Part shown: in pieces, positions 25,075 to 35,457 of the stretch
How the letters are laid out: every line of letters begins with the position of its first letter
Numbering within the stretch: position 1 is the first letter of the stretch
Source of the DNA: an uncultured Anaerofilum sp.
GTDB taxonomy: Bacteria; Bacillota; Clostridia; Oscillospirales; Ruminococcaceae
Assembly: GCA_944385935.1 (NCBI GenBank)
Contig: CALWZC010000011.1
Location: forward strand, 47,821-111,820
DNA length: 64,000 nucleotides
Direction: 5' to 3'
The notes under the pieces: generated by a model
Told to the model about the DNA's origin: nothing
The model's database searches: none
Seen by the model: the letters and a program-made list of their open reading frames with translations, nothing else
Program-made: the position numbers and the translations under genes

Positions 25075-25904
25075 CAGCCCCACCTATCAAAATGTTGGCT
25101 TTGGATTTGGATGGCACTGTCTTTCGCAATGACAAAACCATCTCACAGCATACTAAAGATGCCATTGCTGCTGCCATTGCAAAAGGTGTGGTGGTGATTC
25201 CTGCCACAGGCAGAGCATTAAATGGATTGCCAGAAGAAATACTGGCACTGGAAGGTATACAGTATGCCCTTACTAGCAATGGCGCAGCCATTTGGAGTTT
25301 GAAAGACAGAAAAAAACTGGTGGACTTGCCTTTTTCTACCCAAGATACCATTGCAGCCATGGAATTGATGGAAGCATATGACTGTATGCTGGATGTGTAT
25401 CTGGATGGGAAAGTGTATACCAGCTTTTCTATGTTGGCAAAAGCCGAAACCTTTGCACCGCCCGAAATGCTGGAATATGTGCGAAAAACCAGAACTGCCA
25501 TGGAAAACCCAAAGCAATATATTGTAGAAAATGGGTACAGAGCCGAAAAGATTACCATGTTTTTTCGGGATGAGCAACAGCGACAAAAAGCCATTGCCCA
25601 AACGCAGGCATTGCCTTGGATAGAACCTACTAGCAGTGTGCCGGGAAATTTAGAGTTGAATGCCGCAGGAGTGGACAAGGGAAAAGGTTTGGGAAAGTTG
25701 GCAGAGTTTCTACAAATTCCCATAGAGCAGGTGATGGCTTGCGGCGATGGTGGAAATGATATTGCCATGTTGCAAACTGCTGGATGGGGCGTTGCTATGG
25801 GAAATGCTCCTTTGGAGGTACAGCAGGCAGCCAAAGCGGTAACCCTTACCAATCAGCAAGATGGTGTGGCACACGCCATTGAAACCTATATCTTATCTAT
25901 ATGA
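25071..25904 (+). CDS. Cof-type HAD-superfamily phosphatase
   Basis: A 277-residue second HAD-IIB phosphatase, translationally coupled to the first. It has LDLDGTVFRND, ATGRALNGL, the K of VDKGKGL and CGDGGNDIAML as motifs I to IV. Sequence similarity between the two neighbours is limited to the motifs, so this is an old pair of paralogues rather than a recent duplication. The substrate is unknown. A strong terminator follows. Confidence 0.9.
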   Translation: MTAPPIKMLALDLDGTVFRNDKTISQHTKDAIAAAIAKGVVVIPATGRALNGLPEEILALEGIQYALTSNGAAIWSLKDRKKLVDLPFSTQDTIAAMELMEAYDCMLDVYLDGKVYTSFSMLAKAETFAPPEMLEYVRKTRTAMENPKQYIVENGYRAEKITMFFRDEQQRQKAIAQTQALPWIEPTSSVPGNLELNAAGVDKGKGLGKLAEFLQIPIEQVMACGDGGNDIAMLQTAGWGVAMGNAPLEVQQAAKAVTLTNQQDGVAHAIETYILSI

Positions 25905-25906
25905 AG

Positions 25907-25953
25907 AACTTCCCCTTGGTAGCAAATAACGCTGTCAAGGGGAAGTTTTTTGT
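25907..25953 (+). terminator. Terminator after the HAD phosphatase pair
   Basis: A 12-bp perfect stem (AACTTCCCCTTG with CAAGGGGAAGTT), 17-base loop, then a run of T. Confidence 0.88.
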
Positions 25954-26067
25954 GGCAAAAACAGGCATAAAATCGCCTTTCTGTGCAAAAAATAAAAAGA
26001 AAAAATGAAACAAGAAAAAAGGAATTGTGGCAAATTTGTTAAACTTAAAAAAACTTTTGAAAACCTA

Positions 26068-26096
26068 TTGACAATTTGAAAAACAGGGAATACAAT
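26068..26096 (+). promoter_or_regulatory. Promoter of the heat-shock operon
   Basis: Consensus TTGACA (26068-26073) and TACAAT (26091-26096) with 17-bp spacing, immediately followed by the CIRCE operator. Confidence 0.9.
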
Positions 26097-26100
26097 AGCA

Positions 26101-26127
26101 TTAGCACTCAGGGAATGAGAGTGCTAA
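26101..26127 (+). promoter_or_regulatory. CIRCE operator
   Basis: A perfect CIRCE inverted repeat, TTAGCACTC-N9-GAGTGCTAA, covering the transcription start. HrcA, encoded next, binds this element and represses the operon until unfolded proteins withdraw GroE-dependent HrcA folding. Confidence 0.98.
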
Positions 26128-26152
26128 AACAAAAAGAAAGAAGGGATTTTCA

Positions 26153-27190
26153 ATGGCAATAGATGACCGCAAACAACGGGTGTTGACCGCCATTGTTTCC
26201 CTTTATTCCGCCGAGGGTGAGCCGGTGGGCTCCACATTGCTCAGCCGTTATTTTGATATGGCGGTGTCCAGTGCTACACTTCGCAACGAGATGGCAGCAT
26301 TGACAAAGCTAGGGCTTTTGGAACAGCCACACACCAGTGCCGGACGGGTACCCAGTGCAAAAGGGTATAGATATTATTTAGACCGTTTGCTGGAGCAAAA
26401 AAACGTTTTGGCAAAAGAAGATAAGGCATTGATTGATGGAATCTTCCGGGAGCTAGATTATGACCCTGACCGTTTGGCAGCAGGAGCCGCCAGAGCCTTG
26501 GCAGATTTGCTGGGATATGGAGTAGTAGTAACTACCCCCCGTGCCGAGGATGTGCGCATTGCTCATTACGAACTCATTCAGGTGGGCCGCAGCAATGTGG
26601 CAGTTTTGGCAGTGACCAACGCCGGAGGCGTTCGGACACGGGTAGCACGGTTGGATGCTCCGGTAAATCTTTCTCAACTGCAAAAGTTAGCAGGTGTGCT
26701 AGGGCGTCGGTTGGCGTTTTTAACGGCGGCAGATATCAACAGCGCATTGCTTGCAGGTATAGCCGCTGAGTTGGGAGCCAACGGAAAAATATTGTGGCCC
26801 ATCGTCAACGCAGCAGTTACCCTATTGCAGGAAGCCAAAAAGCCCCGTATCTTCTTTGAGGGGCAGCGGTACCTGCTCCACTGGCCCGAAATAACAGGCT
26901 GTTTGCCACACCTATTGGACACACTGGCAGACAACACCACTGCAAGGGCCTTTATTCGTCCCGATGGAACAGGGGTTTCTGTTCGGTTGGGAGAGGATTG
27001 GGAACAATGCCCCATGCCCGGCTTAGCAGTGGCAAGCAAAAGATACTTGGCAGGAGGTGGGCAAACCGGCGTGATGGCGGTGATTGGTCCCACTCGAATG
27101 GATTACCAGCGGATTCTCCCCACATTGGAATATTTTTCTTCCTTACTGGGAGAGGGAATGTCCGGTCAACATATACAGGAGGACGATTAA
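26153..27190 (+). CDS. hrcA: Heat-inducible transcription repressor HrcA
   Basis: A 345-residue repressor of class I heat-shock genes. The N-terminal winged helix carries GEPVGSTLLSR and the family signature SSATLRNEMAALTKLGLLEQPHTSAGR, here read only in part. The rest is the GAF-like and insertion domain, ending in GPTRMDYQRILPTLEY. It is autoregulated through the CIRCE at 26101-26127. The ATG at 26153 is 8 bases after an AAGGG site. grpE starts directly after its stop codon. Confidence 0.97.
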   Translation: MAIDDRKQRVLTAIVSLYSAEGEPVGSTLLSRYFDMAVSSATLRNEMAALTKLGLLEQPHTSAGRVPSAKGYRYYLDRLLEQKNVLAKEDKALIDGIFRELDYDPDRLAAGAARALADLLGYGVVVTTPRAEDVRIAHYELIQVGRSNVAVLAVTNAGGVRTRVARLDAPVNLSQLQKLAGVLGRRLAFLTAADINSALLAGIAAELGANGKILWPIVNAAVTLLQEAKKPRIFFEGQRYLLHWPEITGCLPHLLDTLADNTTARAFIRPDGTGVSVRLGEDWEQCPMPGLAVASKRYLAGGGQTGVMAVIGPTRMDYQRILPTLEYFSSLLGEGMSGQHIQEDD

Positions 27191-27760
27191 ATGGCAAAAG
27201 ACAAAGAGAAGCAGCCTCTGGAGGAACAGGAGCAGGAGCAAAATACCCCTGAAACCGAACCTCAACAAGAGGAACAGCAAGAAGTTACCATTGATATGAA
27301 TGCTATTTTGGAGGGGCTGAAAGCGCAAGCAGAGGCAGCCGAAAAAAAGGCAGAAGAAACAAAGGAAACCTTGCTGCGTACTGCTGCGGAATATGATAAT
27401 TTCCGAAAACGCAGCGCAAGGGAACAGGCTGCCAGCTATTCCAGTGGCATGGCATTTGCCATTGAAAAGCTGTTGCCTGTATTGGATACCTTAGATATGG
27501 CAGCCAATGCTGCCACTGAGGACGAGAACTACAAAAAGGGCGTTGTAATGACCTTGGATAAATGTGCTGAGGTATTCAAAAGCATGGGCGTGGAAGAAAT
27601 TCCCGCTTTGGGCTTGCCCTTTGACCCCAGTGTTCACTCCGCAGTAATGCAGCAGCCCAGCGAGGAGGCCGAAAGTGGAACCATTTTGCAGGTATTCCAA
27701 AAGGGCTACCGGTTGAATGGCAAAGTAATTCGCTGTGCAACTGTAATTGTGGCAGAGTAG
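27191..27760 (+). CDS. grpE: Nucleotide exchange factor GrpE
   Basis: A 189-residue co-chaperone that releases ADP from DnaK. The first 55 residues are Glu/Gln-rich and disordered. A long coiled coil follows (GLKAQAEAAEKKAEETKE), then AAEYDNFRKR and the C-terminal beta domain ending with the family pattern GYRLNGKVIRCATVIV. The start codon touches the hrcA stop, with AGGAGG (27178-27183) inside hrcA. Confidence 0.97.
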   Translation: MAKDKEKQPLEEQEQEQNTPETEPQQEEQQEVTIDMNAILEGLKAQAEAAEKKAEETKETLLRTAAEYDNFRKRSAREQAASYSSGMAFAIEKLLPVLDTLDMAANAATEDENYKKGVVMTLDKCAEVFKSMGVEEIPALGLPFDPSVHSAVMQQPSEEAESGTILQVFQKGYRLNGKVIRCATVIVAE

Positions 27761-27836
27761 CCATAGAGATTTTATAAAGTTCTTTATCGAAAAAACACAA
27801 CATATACAAATAGATGGTATTATAAAAGGAGATTGA

Positions 27837-29675
<1,839 letters not shown>

Positions 29676-29686
29676 TTGTGCAATTT

Positions 29687-29774
29687 CCGCAAATTCCTTG
29701 ATTTGCGGCTAACAGACCGGGAAAGCCGCATCCCTCTCTTTGCCGGGTATATCCCTGCAAGGGGAGGGGGCGGC
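29687..29774 (+). other. Two hairpins between dnaK and dnaJ
   Basis: The 159-bp gap holds a stem CCGCAAAT/ATTTGCGG (29687-29708) and a longer GC-rich stem formed by 29725-29736 and 29764-29774 with a long loop. Neither is followed by a U-tract, so they are more likely RNA processing or stability elements that set the DnaK:DnaJ ratio than terminators. Confidence 0.45.
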
Positions 29775-29834
29775 AATTTCCGTTTTCCAATCAATCGTTA
29801 CATTTGCCGTGGAAAGACGGCCTAAGGTGAGAAT

Positions 29835-31007
29835 ATGGCAGAAAAAAGAGATTATTATGAAGTGCTTGGCATTGCAAAAGGCGCATCTGATGATGAGCTA
29901 AAAAGTGCCTACCGCAAAAAAGCAAAAAAATACCACCCCGACCTGAATCCCGGCGACAAAGAGGCGGAGGAAAAGTTTAAAGAGGTCAACGAGGCATACG
30001 AGGTGCTAAGTGATAAAGATAAGCGTGCTCGTTATGACCAATTTGGCTTTGCCGGAGTAGACCCCAGCTATGGTGCCGGACAGGGCGGCGGCTTTGGTGG
30101 CGGCTTCAGCGGCGGTTTTGGTGGTGTAGACCTAGGGGATATTTTAGGGGATTTGTTTGGCGGTGGCGGTTTCGGCGGCTTTGGCAGCTCTCGTGCCAAT
30201 CCCAACGCACCCCGAAAGGGTCGTGACATCCGCATTAGTGTGGGCATTAGCTTTATGGAAGCAGTCCATGGCTGCAAAAAGACAGTGACCATCACAAGAC
30301 AGGATACCTGCCCCGACTGTGGGGGAAGTGGTGCCGCAAAGGGAACCACACCGGACACCTGCCCCGATTGTCATGGAACCGGTCGTGTAAATGTACAGCA
30401 ACGCACTCCCTTTGGTGTTATCCAAAGCCAGCAGCCCTGCTCCCGTTGTGGTGGCAAGGGTAAGATTGTAAAGACACCTTGCAACAGTTGCCATGGAAGT
30501 GGTCGAGTAAATACCAAAAAGACACTAGAGGTATCTATTCCCGCTGGTATTGATGATGACCAACAACTTGCACTGCGTGGCATGGGTGATGGCGGTATCA
30601 ATGGCGGCCCCAACGGGGATTTGATTGTTATTGTAACTGTTCGCCCTGACCCCATGTTCCAGCGAGATGGCTATGATGTATATGTAACTGTGCCTATTAC
30701 CTTTAGTCAGGCAGTAATGGGAGCAGAGGTAGTGGTTCCCACTGTGGATGGAAAGGTACAGTATACTGTTCCCGAGGGAACCCAAAGCGGAACAACCTTC
30801 CGTCTGCGTGGCAAGGGTATTCCCTATGTAGGCGGTAAGGGCCGTGGTGACCAGTATGTAAAGGTTAATGTGGAGATTCCCAAAAAGCTGACAAAAGCCC
30901 AGCGTGAGGCATTAAAAGCCTTTGAAGATACCTTGAAGGAAGAAAATTATGAGCAGCGCAAAGGCTTTTTCAAAAAGCTAAAGGATATGTTCCAAGATAA
31001 AGACTAA
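29835..31007 (+). CDS. dnaJ: Chaperone protein DnaJ (Hsp40)
   Basis: A 390-residue full-length (type I) J protein that delivers substrates to DnaK and stimulates its ATPase. The J domain (residues 5-70) has the HPD tripeptide in [11 protein letters not shown] Gly/Phe-rich segment covers about 75-120. Four CxxCxGxG zinc repeats are present ([32 protein letters not shown]), followed by the two C-terminal beta domains. It is the last gene of the heat-shock operon and has a terminator after it. Confidence 0.98.
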   Translation: MAEKRDYYEVLGIAKGASDDELKSAYRKKAKKYHPDLNPGDKEAEEKFKEVNEAYEVLSDKDKRARYDQFGFAGVDPSYGAGQGGGFGGGFSGGFGGVDLGDILGDLFGGGGFGGFGSSRANPNAPRKGRDIRISVGISFMEAVHGCKKTVTITRQDTCPDCGGSGAAKGTTPDTCPDCHGTGRVNVQQRTPFGVIQSQQPCSRCGGKGKIVKTPCNSCHGSGRVNTKKTLEVSIPAGIDDDQQLALRGMGDGGINGGPNGDLIVIVTVRPDPMFQRDGYDVYVTVPITFSQAVMGAEVVVPTVDGKVQYTVPEGTQSGTTFRLRGKGIPYVGGKGRGDQYVKVNVEIPKKLTKAQREALKAFEDTLKEENYEQRKGFFKKLKDMFQDKD

Positions 31008-31020
31008 ACTTGCTAAAAAC

Positions 31021-31057
31021 AAAAACCGCACTGACAGCAATGCTGGTGCGGTTTTTT
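31021..31057 (+). terminator. Terminator after dnaJ
   Basis: AAAAACCGCAC pairs with GTGCGGTTTTT, with an inner CAGCAATGCTG stem-loop; a T run follows. mtnN begins 21 bp downstream, so some read-through is likely. Confidence 0.85.
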
Positions 31058-31077
31058 GTGTAAAGGAAAGGGGAAAA

Positions 31078-31761
31078 ATGGGAAAGACAGTAATTTTGGC
31101 AGCAATGCCAGTGGAGTTTCAGTTAATTTGGAACCAGATGGAAAATAAGGAAAAAAACATTTTTTCTGGATTTCGGTTTTGGCGGGGAATATTAAACGGA
31201 AAAGAAGTTGTGCTTGGAGAATGTGGAGTGGGAAAAGTAAATGCAGCAATGGCAACACAGATAGCCATTGAACACTTTGCCCCAAGCAGAATTTTGCACA
31301 ATGGAATTGCAGGAGGGTTAAAGGAGAGAATTTCGCATACAGACTTAGTTGTGGCAACGGATTTGGCATATTATGATGTGAGAAAAGTACAAATGGAAAG
31401 TTTGTTCCCGTTTTGTAGTTGTTTTCCCACAGATAAACAACTGAGTGAGGTGCTTTTGCAGGTGGCACAAAAACAAGAGGGAGCTGTTTGGCAAGGGCGA
31501 ATTTTGACAGGTGATGATTTTATTGCAGACCCTGTGAAAAAACATCAAATTCAACACGAATGGGATGCTTTGTGTGTGGATATGGAAAGCGCAGCAATTG
31601 CTCATGCGGCATATATAAACAATGTTCCTTTTGCAGCAGTGCGGTGTATTTCGGACTTGGCAAGTGATGCAACCGGAGAGGAATACGAAAAATTTGAACA
31701 ATTGGCAGCGGAAAAATCCGCAAGGCTGATGTTGGATGCAATAGAATATTTGGAAGAATAA
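31078..31761 (+). CDS. mtnN: 5'-methylthioadenosine/S-adenosylhomocysteine nucleosidase
   Basis: A 227-residue nucleosidase that cleaves adenine from methylthioadenosine, S-adenosylhomocysteine and 5'-deoxyadenosine. It thus removes inhibitors left by SAM-dependent enzymes and feeds the activated methyl cycle. The family pattern is complete: LAAMPVEF at the start with a conserved glutamate, CGVGKVNAA, NGIAGGL, TGDDFI, the substrate-binding VDMESAAIAHAAY and the catalytic aspartate in RCISDLA. The ATG at 31078 follows AAAGGGG. Convergent with the glycosyltransferase, sharing a terminator. Confidence 0.94.
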   Translation: MGKTVILAAMPVEFQLIWNQMENKEKNIFSGFRFWRGILNGKEVVLGECGVGKVNAAMATQIAIEHFAPSRILHNGIAGGLKERISHTDLVVATDLAYYDVRKVQMESLFPFCSCFPTDKQLSEVLLQVAQKQEGAVWQGRILTGDDFIADPVKKHQIQHEWDALCVDMESAAIAHAAYINNVPFAAVRCISDLASDATGEEYEKFEQLAAEKSARLMLDAIEYLEE

Positions 31762-31804
31762 ACAAACAACCCCAACCGAATTGTTTTCGATTGGGGTTGT
31801 TTGT
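31762..31804. terminator. Bidirectional terminator between mtnN and the glycosyltransferase
   Basis: A 14-bp perfect stem (ACAAACAACCCCAA with TTGGGGTTGTTTGT) and 15-base loop, placed between converging genes. Confidence 0.85.
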
Positions 31805-31832
31805 GTAAATAAAATTTTGTTCTAAAAAGTAA

Positions 31833-33107
31833 TCAGGGAATTTCTTTAATGGCAGTTGCACAGCCATGTTGAATGGGTTTCCATTCCACCTTGCGAACCA
31901 AAGCAGACAAGGCAATGGGTACATAAGTAAACATAAATAGGGGGAAGGTAAACACATACAAAATCTTTTTATGTGTGGGGGCATAAATTTTTTTCCATTC
32001 GGAAATGGTTGTGGCAAGACCATACAACAGCAAAACCAAATAAAAATTGGAAAAAGCGGAAAAAATAAAGTTGGTAGTTTCGGCAAGAACCATACGGGCT
32101 TGATATGCGGGTAAAGTAAAGCAAGCCACAGCACAAATTCCATTGAGTAGCAATGCAGCCAAAGTTAACAGCATACCGGGAGCAACGGTCATCAGCATAT
32201 CATAACAAGAAAACCGGCGTTTTCCAGAAAAACAGCGTTTTACCAAAGAGAAAGCATACTTTACATCTACCTGATAAAACCCTTTTGACCAGCGCAAACG
32301 CTGTGCCCAAGACTGGGAAAAGCGGGTAGGTTGCTCATCATAGATAACAGCACGGTCGCAATAGCCAATGCGCTGCCCTTGGATAGCGCAATTTACAGAG
32401 AATTGAATATCCTCGGTTAGCAAATGGAAAGGCCAGCCACCATGCTCCTTGACCACCTTTGTGGAAAGCAAAAAGCCGGTGCCAGAAATGGCACAGTTAG
32501 TACCAAGCATTTGGCGGGGGAAGTTTAAGAAACGACTTTCCCGCAAAAACCACAAAGCATAACCAGCAGAAATCCAGTTAGAAGCAAAGTTTTTGGAGTT
32601 GCGGTAACTGGTAATGGCGGAATATTCGCCACTGGTAAAAGTGTTGTTCATTTCAGAAACAAAGTTCGGGTCTACCAGATTGTCCGCATCAAATACAAAA
32701 AATCCGGCATAGTCCTCTAGTTTTCCTTCTTCCATTAACCGATGGAAAAAGTAATCCATGGCATATCCTTTTCCCACCTGAACCTTGTTGTATCTCTCAT
32801 ACACAAAAGCTCCTGCCCGGCGAGAAATTTGGGCAGTGTTATCGGTGCAGTTGTCTGCTACCACATAAACATCCAGTAGTTGCTGGGGGTATTTTTGTTG
32901 TTTGAGGCTTGCAATTAAATCTCCAATTACAGCGGATTCATTGCGAGCGCAGATGATAACACCATAGCGATTTAGCACACGAGCCATTTTTCGGCTGGCT
33001 TTGCGACGGTATACAATTCCATAAGCAAGAAAAAATAGTTGATAAGCATACGCTGCTGTGAGCACTACTGCCAATACTGTGTTGGTCAGCTCGATAAAAT
33101 CCAGCAT
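31833..33107 (-). CDS. Membrane glycosyltransferase, family 2 (cellulose synthase/hyaluronan synthase-like)
   Basis: A 424-residue processive-type GT2 enzyme. One N-terminal membrane span (residues about 7-30) precedes the catalytic domain: CARNES at the first strand, VVADNCTDNTA, the DADN metal motif, LTEDIQFS and QRLRWSKGF (QxxRW) that binds the growing chain. Three or four spans follow at about 300-410. Such enzymes make or extend polysaccharides or transfer sugars to lipids; the product is unknown. The ATG at 33107 follows AAAGGAGGG; the longer frame upstream has no ribosome site. It is a single-gene unit. Confidence 0.88.
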   Translation of the reverse strand: MLDFIELTNTVLAVVLTAAYAYQLFFLAYGIVYRRKASRKMARVLNRYGVIICARNESAVIGDLIASLKQQKYPQQLLDVYVVADNCTDNTAQISRRAGAFVYERYNKVQVGKGYAMDYFFHRLMEEGKLEDYAGFFVFDADNLVDPNFVSEMNNTFTSGEYSAITSYRNSKNFASNWISAGYALWFLRESRFLNFPRQMLGTNCAISGTGFLLSTKVVKEHGGWPFHLLTEDIQFSVNCAIQGQRIGYCDRAVIYDEQPTRFSQSWAQRLRWSKGFYQVDVKYAFSLVKRCFSGKRRFSCYDMLMTVAPGMLLTLAALLLNGICAVACFTLPAYQARMVLAETTNFIFSAFSNFYLVLLLYGLATTISEWKKIYAPTHKKILYVFTFPLFMFTYVPIALSALVRKVEWKPIQHGCATAIKEIP

Positions 33108-33321
33108 ATCGTTGCCCTCCTTTTTGTAGTTGTAGCAATTTGTCAAGGGAAATACATGCACAAAATCAAAACAACACTTTTGGTCACTAAGTATACGATT
33201 TTCTGAGGGAAAATGCAACAAATTTCACGATGTTTTAATGAATTTTTTCCGAATTGTAATCAATTTCAAAAGGTTTACAAAATTGTATTTTTACCATACC
33301 ACAATGGGAAAAACCACGCTA

Positions 33322-33350
33322 TTGCAGCCAAAACCAACCCATGATACAAT
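33322..33350 (+). promoter_or_regulatory. Promoter of the serine dehydratase operon
   Basis: TTGCAG (33322-33327) and TACAAT (33345-33350) with 17-bp spacing, 35 bp before the sdaAB start. Confidence 0.6.
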
Positions 33351-33385
33351 ACAGGTAGCCTTGTTTGAAAGGAGAAATAGAACCA

Positions 33386-34057
33386 ATGAATTTGAGTTTA
33401 TTTGAAGTGTTGGGGCCAGTGATGATAGGCCCATCTTCCAGCCATACGGCCGGAGCTGCCCGATTGGGAAGGGCGGCAAGATTGATTGCAGCAAGGCCCT
33501 TTTATAAGGTGAGCTTTGGGCTGCATGGTTCTTTTGCAAAAACAGGGAAAGGCCATGGAACCCATGAGGCACTGCTAGCAGGTGCTTTGGGCTTGCGGGA
33601 AGATGACGAACGGCTTCGTCATGCTTTTGTATTGGCACAACAACAAAACATACAATGGGAGTTTGGGGAACTGGAACTTTCCGATGTTCATGAAAATACA
33701 GTGCGCATTGTCTTTTTTCATTTAGATGGAACCAGAACCGAAGTGGAAGGCAGTAGTATTGGTGGGGGCAGGATTGAAATTACCCGCATTGATGGTGTTA
33801 CCGCTGGGCTTTCGGCAGAGGCACCTACCTTGTTAATTACCCAGCAGGATGTGAAAGGTGTAGTAAGCGAAATTAGTAAAACATTGGCGGAGGAAAATAT
33901 CAATATAGGTATTATGCGTGTAAGCCGTGTGGCTCGTGGCAGACAAGCCACCACTGTGATTGAAACGGATTCGCCAATTCCAGAGCGAGTGAAAGAGCGA
34001 TTGGAGCAGGTAAAGGAAATTTTGTCGGTAAGAATTGTGGACTTGGCACAAGAATAA
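33386..34057 (+). CDS. sdaAB: L-serine dehydratase, iron-sulphur-dependent, beta subunit
   Basis: A 223-residue subunit of the oxygen-sensitive [4Fe-4S] serine dehydratase that deaminates serine to pyruvate and ammonia. The N-terminal half contains the conserved IGPSSSHTAGAARLGR serine-binding loop and the HGSFAKTGKGHGT motif; the C-terminal 70 residues form an ACT domain (DVKGVVSEISKTLAEENINIG). The ATG at 33386 follows AAAGGAG. The alpha subunit begins 13 bp after the stop. Confidence 0.95.
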   Translation: MNLSLFEVLGPVMIGPSSSHTAGAARLGRAARLIAARPFYKVSFGLHGSFAKTGKGHGTHEALLAGALGLREDDERLRHAFVLAQQQNIQWEFGELELSDVHENTVRIVFFHLDGTRTEVEGSSIGGGRIEITRIDGVTAGLSAEAPTLLITQQDVKGVVSEISKTLAEENINIGIMRVSRVARGRQATTVIETDSPIPERVKERLEQVKEILSVRIVDLAQE

Positions 34058-34070
34058 AGGAGAAATGCTC

Positions 34071-34946
34071 ATGTATGCGACAATGCAGCAACTGGTGCAG
34101 CAGGCAAAAGAAACACCACTGCATAAGGTAGTTTTAGAGAATGAATGTCAGCTTAGCGGATTGACACAACAACAAATTTTGGAAAAGTTTCGTCAGCGGT
34201 GGCAAGTGATGTATGCTAGTGCCCACAAAGCACTGGAAAAGCCTCAAAAAATGATAGGGGACTTAATTACAGGACAAGCCAGCCGACAGAAACAATATAG
34301 TAAACGAGAGGGCTTTTTAGGAGAAAGTACAAACCGCATGATGGCAATGGCTTTTTCGGGAAGTGAGGTCAATGCTTCTATGGGGCGGATTTGTGCAGCC
34401 CCTACTGCTGGAGCTTGTGGAATTTTGCCAGCTGTTTTGATTACTGCAAAAGAACGGCTAAACAGTTCAGATGAAGAACTGCTGCAAGCTTTGGTGGTTG
34501 CCACTGGTGTTGGCGCAGTTATTACAAAAAATGCCACTGTTTCGGGTGCAGAAGGTGGCTGTCAGGCAGAATGTGGGGTAGCTGCTGCCATGGCTGCTGC
34601 TGGAGTGGTATATTTAGCGGGAGGAAGTGCTCAGATGTGCGCCGATGCCTGTGCTATTGCTCTTATGAATTGTATGGGGCTGATTTGTGACCCGGTGGCA
34701 GGATTGGTGCAGTTGCCTTGTTCTTTCCGAAATGCTAGCCAAAGTGTAAATGCCCTTGCCAGTGCGGATATGGTGTTGGCAGGACAGACCAGTGTAATCC
34801 CAGCAGATGAGGTAATAGAAGCAATGTACAAGGTTGGAAAAAAACTTCCTGCCGAATTCCGAGAAACAGCCTTAGGTGGTATTGCAATTAGTCCTACTGC
34901 AAAAGAGATTTCCCAACAGATTTTTGGAGAAATTCCACAGATATAA
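34071..34946 (+). CDS. sdaAA: L-serine dehydratase, iron-sulphur-dependent, alpha subunit
   Basis: A 291-residue catalytic subunit. Cysteines likely to hold the cluster appear in GACGILPA, GCQAECGVAAAMAAAGV, and NCMGLICDPV and LPCSFRN; a conserved PTAGACG loop precedes them. The ATG at 34071 has AAAGGAG at 34057-34063; an in-frame ATG six bases earlier sits too near that site. It ends at a strong terminator. Confidence 0.95.
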   Translation: MYATMQQLVQQAKETPLHKVVLENECQLSGLTQQQILEKFRQRWQVMYASAHKALEKPQKMIGDLITGQASRQKQYSKREGFLGESTNRMMAMAFSGSEVNASMGRICAAPTAGACGILPAVLITAKERLNSSDEELLQALVVATGVGAVITKNATVSGAEGGCQAECGVAAAMAAAGVVYLAGGSAQMCADACAIALMNCMGLICDPVAGLVQLPCSFRNASQSVNALASADMVLAGQTSVIPADEVIEAMYKVGKKLPAEFRETALGGIAISPTAKEISQQIFGEIPQI

Positions 34947-34962
34947 TGGTAGAAAAATAGAA

Positions 34963-34998
34963 AAAATCCCATTTGTTTTGCAAAACAAATGGGATTTT
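34963..34998 (+). terminator. Terminator after sdaAA
   Basis: A near-complete palindrome with 17-bp perfect arms (34963-34979 and 34982-34998), starting AAAATCCC and ending GGGATTTT, followed by T. It could also serve the convergent ComFB gene. Confidence 0.85.
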
Positions 34999-35023
34999 TG
35001 AATTCAAAAATCAAAAATATAAA

Positions 35024-35455
35024 TTAGTGATTAGGATGAGAGCGAACCTGTAGAACGCCCTTAATAAGAGCATTATATACAGGTTTTACATCTGACTGTT
35101 GTACCATTTTTTCTGTTTCCTCTTGTGACAAAGCAACATACTGAGGGGCAAGAGCATTTAACGCAATAATAGTAATATCTTGCCGACAACGAGGGCAGCT
35201 GCAACAATTAAATTTTTTTATTACTTGGTCGATATGGTCTTGTACCAAAATCTCGTTAATGTTATGGGGCAAAAGTTCATTTTCAATGGAAGACTTTGGT
35301 GTTGGCTCTTCCTTGGGAGCAGGAGAAGATGGCTCTGTGTTTGTAGATTCTTGTGTGGATTCAGTAGATAGAGTGGAAAAGGGATTGCCAGCCAAAGCGG
35401 GCATCATCTTTTGAAACATCATATCCTTGTCCAATGTTTTTTTTGCCTTAGCCAT
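35024..35455 (-). CDS. ComFB-like protein
   Basis: A 143-residue protein. Residues 1-60 are polar and Ser/Thr/Pro-rich. The C-terminal 80 residues match the late-competence protein ComFB pattern: a helix (INEILVQDHIDQVIKKF), a cysteine group (CCSCPRC) that would bind zinc, and DITIIALNALAPQYV. ComFB-type domains have been described as cyclic-nucleotide receptors in cyanobacteria, which makes a signalling role possible. The start is 2 bp after the ParA stop, so the two genes are coupled. It has no competence genes nearby. Confidence 0.75.
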   Translation of the reverse strand: MAKAKKTLDKDMMFQKMMPALAGNPFSTLSTESTQESTNTEPSSPAPKEEPTPKSSIENELLPHNINEILVQDHIDQVIKKFNCCSCPRCRQDITIIALNALAPQYVALSQEETEKMVQQSDVKPVYNALIKGVLQVRSHPNH

Positions 35456-35457
35456 GG

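Noticed and set aside
24283..25904. Recent duplication of HAD phosphatase genes
   Set aside because: The two proteins share only the catalytic motifs and differ elsewhere; no long DNA identity is visible.
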